DNA from: Austropuccinia psidii
Taxonomy: Eukaryota; Basidiomycota; Pucciniomycetes; Pucciniales; Sphaerophragmiaceae
DNA length: 64,000 bases
Reading direction: 5' to 3'
Assembly (NCBI GenBank): GCA_023105745.1
Contig: JALGQZ010000015.1
Coordinates: 21,649,499-21,713,498, forward strand
The translations under genes were made by a program, and so were the position numbers. Positions within the stretch are counted from its first letter, which is position 1; the number at the start of each line of letters is the position of its first letter. Below the pieces are notes generated by a model that saw only the letters and a list, made by a program, of their open reading frames with translations, searched no databases and was not told the origin of the DNA. Positions 61,940-64,000 of this stretch are shown piece after piece.

Positions 61940-62275
61940 GTAAAAAACCACCCTGAACCAGATTCAAAAGGCTGGGGGTGGTTTTCTCCCACTGAAATGA
62001 AAGGCCTTATGACACCATCTCCAAGACTGTGGGGTTGGATCCAAAAAGATGGTGTGAAAAACTCCCTAAAGCCAAAGAACAAATGGAGGGGTGCTGTTTT
62101 AAACAACTCCCCCCCAAAAAAATTTCAAAGCTAGGGGGTTTTTTGCACTAGCTGGTGCAAACAACACCCCAAAAAAAGCTTCAAAAGGCCAGGGTTTTTT
62201 TTTGAATCAGCTAGTGAGAACAACCCCCTGAAACTGGCCTTAAAAGGCTGGGGGTTGTTCGCACCAGCATCTTAA
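61940..62275. repeat. Hairpin-forming tandem repeat (~58-bp units)
   Basis: Units begin AACAAC followed by a C-run at about 62101, 62159 and 62218, with a diverged unit at 61943. Each carries a C-rich arm (CCCCC), a TTCAAAAGGC loop and a G-rich arm (GGGGGTT), so each can fold on itself. Spacers hold a second palindrome, GCACTAGCTGGTGC. Confidence 0.65.
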
Positions 62276-62509
62276 GTTTTATGATATGCACCAATAAAGA
62301 AAAAAACTGAGGCATGATGGGTGGTTTCTATTCACAGAAAGGAGAGAGGTTTCCCAATTTAAGTTAGCAAAGAAAACTTAATTTCCTGCCACATTGTTGA
62401 TTTGAAATCATGAAAAAGTGAGAAAGTAATTTAGATGAAAGCTTTAACAGCTAAGAAAGGAAAAGTTGGATGTTGGAAATTCATCCAAAAACACTGTCCT
62501 TAACAAAAA
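62276..62509. other. Non-coding, no feature recognised
   Basis: Short mixed-composition segment; nothing supported. Confidence 0.4.
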
Positions 62510-63000
62510 AAAAAATTCAAGAAAATTTTTTCTTAATAGTTTTTATTAAAAAAAATGTTTTTGTAATTATTATTTTTCAAAGAAACTATTTTTGTAGTAG
62601 GTTTTTTCATAAAAACTATTTTTTTACCAGTTTCTTTAAACCTAACCATTTTTTTATTTTATTTTTTTTACTTAAAAAAAAACTGCTTTTTTCATTAGTT
62701 TTCTTAAAAAACCATTTTTTTACTAGTTTTTTTTTACTAGTTTTTCCAAAAAAAAAAAAAATTTTTTTTTTTGCTAGTTTCTTCTGAAAACAATTTTTTT
62801 ACTAACTTTTTTTCAAAAATAATTTTTTCACTAATATTTTCAAAAAAACAAACAAAATATAATTGAATAGTTTTCCAAAAAGAAAATTTAACTAGTTTTT
62901 TCAAAAAAAAAAAACCCACTTTTTTGAAAGAAGATAATTTTCTGAAAAAAGAATATTTTACTTTCAAGGGAACTATTTCTTTTTGTTTTAAGGAAATCTA
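62510..63000. repeat. Degenerate AACTATTTTTTTACTAG-type repeat
   Basis: Around fifteen loose copies of a 25-35-base unit containing ACTAGTTTTTT and AAAACCATTTTT. The Phe/Lys-rich frames on both strands are by-products. Confidence 0.5.
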
Positions 63001-64000
63001 TTTTTTGTAAAAGAAGCTAATAAGATTTTTAATATAAAAAAAATTCATCTTTACAGGAAAGCTTTTCCAAATAACTTTTTATTTTGAAAATGCCGTTTTT
63101 TTTTTCTCAAAGATAAAAATTTCTTTTTGAAGAATTTTTCTTTGAAAAAAAAAATGAGTTATCATAAATAAATTATTTTTTCAACAAAAAAAATTTTTTT
63201 TCTGTTCAAAGATCTTATTTCTTCTTTAGTAGAAATATATTTTTCAGAAATTCTATTCTTTTTCTCAACAAATACTGGTACCTCCCAAAAGATTTTTTGA
63301 AAGAGTCATTTTTTTTTTGCAAAAAGACCTAGTTTCTTTCAAAACCTTAATTTTTATTAAAATAGAATCATTTGATTTGAAATTACAACTTTTAAAAAGG
63401 AACCATTTATTTTTCAAAAATAAGTAATGGCTTTCAACTTAATAAAACAAGATCTTTCTACTAAGTAAAGTGTTTGTTCAAAAGATTATAATTTTTATGG
63501 AGAAAGAAAAACTTATTATCATATTAAAAATACTTTTGCAAAATTATTTTCAACTTTAGCCAAAGTAAAAGACTTCCCCTGTCCAAAAATCCACTTGCAA
63601 AAACCTTTTTTTACTTCAACAAAAAGATTAAAATCTATAAGGAATCATAGAGTATTGCTTACTTTATAAAATTCAAAAATTAAAATGGTATGGTTCAAAA
63701 AGAATTTTTTCAGTTATTATAGAAAAAATAACAATCAATTTTTTTGGATCACACTTAAATGACAAAATAATATTTTTTAATATGAGATATAGATATTAAT
63801 TCATATGTGTGAAGAACATTATATTTTTGATCAGGAACTTACTAATTTAGAGCTTCTTTCATTTAGAAAATTCACAAAAAATAAGGAAAGAAATATTATA
63901 TTTATAGTATGTATTGACTTATTCATTACTTCAAACTATTTTTGACATTAAACATCATTTTCATCCCCTCCATTCCTTGATGGTATAACTGAATTTAATT
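63001..64000. other. AT-rich non-coding DNA to the window end
   Basis: A and T runs with no supported gene or RNA. Confidence 0.5.

Noticed and set aside
62470..62967. Phe/Lys-rich frames on both strands
   Set aside because: Low-complexity translation of T and A runs.

Overview
The window is eukaryotic, AT-rich DNA from a basidiomycete, almost certainly a rust fungus (Pucciniales). Short spliced introns (about 40-120 nt, GTAAGT-like donors), two ordinary fungal housekeeping-type genes, and long stretches of decayed LTR retrotransposons point this way. Several repeat proteins (the chromovirus polyproteins, an antisense cysteine-rich protein, and a DDE transposase) resemble multicopy proteins I recall from the myrtle rust Austropuccinia psidii. 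That species assignment is from memory and was not searched.

Layout: (1) 0-4.2 kb: 3' part of a spliced Sec7-PH Arf exchange-factor gene. (2) 4.2-7.7 kb: AT-rich, homopolymer-rich intergenic DNA. (3) 7.7-18.5 kb: a dead Tc1/mariner element, tandem duplications and minisatellites, a dead Harbinger (HARBI1-like) transposase, a 1.3-kb (AT8)n array next to a ~110-bp palindrome-bearing tandem repeat, and an unrecognised decayed ORF. (4) 18.5-28.9 kb: element B, a nearly complete but dead Ty3/Gypsy chromovirus on the minus strand with both LTRs. It carries an extra spliced gene in antisense orientation encoding a Zn(II)2Cys6-like cysteine cluster. (5) 28.9-38.7 kb: a Myb/SANT-like pseudogene, a fragment of a second Gypsy family, a rust multicopy gene relic split by a solo LTR of the element-B family, and a degenerate ~35-bp satellite. 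(6) 38.7-44.36 kb: element A, a plus-strand Gypsy element with a candidate 1.84-kb 3' LTR. Its end abuts (7) 44.36-52.6 kb: element C, a second copy of the element-B family, cut within its antisense gene. (8) 52.6-57 kb: AT-rich non-coding DNA. (9) 57.1-59.2 kb: an intact intronless NOP9 gene. (10) 59.2-64 kb: low-complexity DNA and a hairpin-forming tandem repeat.

Only the Sec7-PH gene and NOP9 look like functional host genes. They are richer in CpG than the repeats between them, which look CpG-depleted. The most interesting signal is the antisense Zn2Cys6-like gene shared by elements B and C. Second is that both copies share the same reverse-transcriptase lesions, which suggests that a pol-dead lineage was copied in trans.
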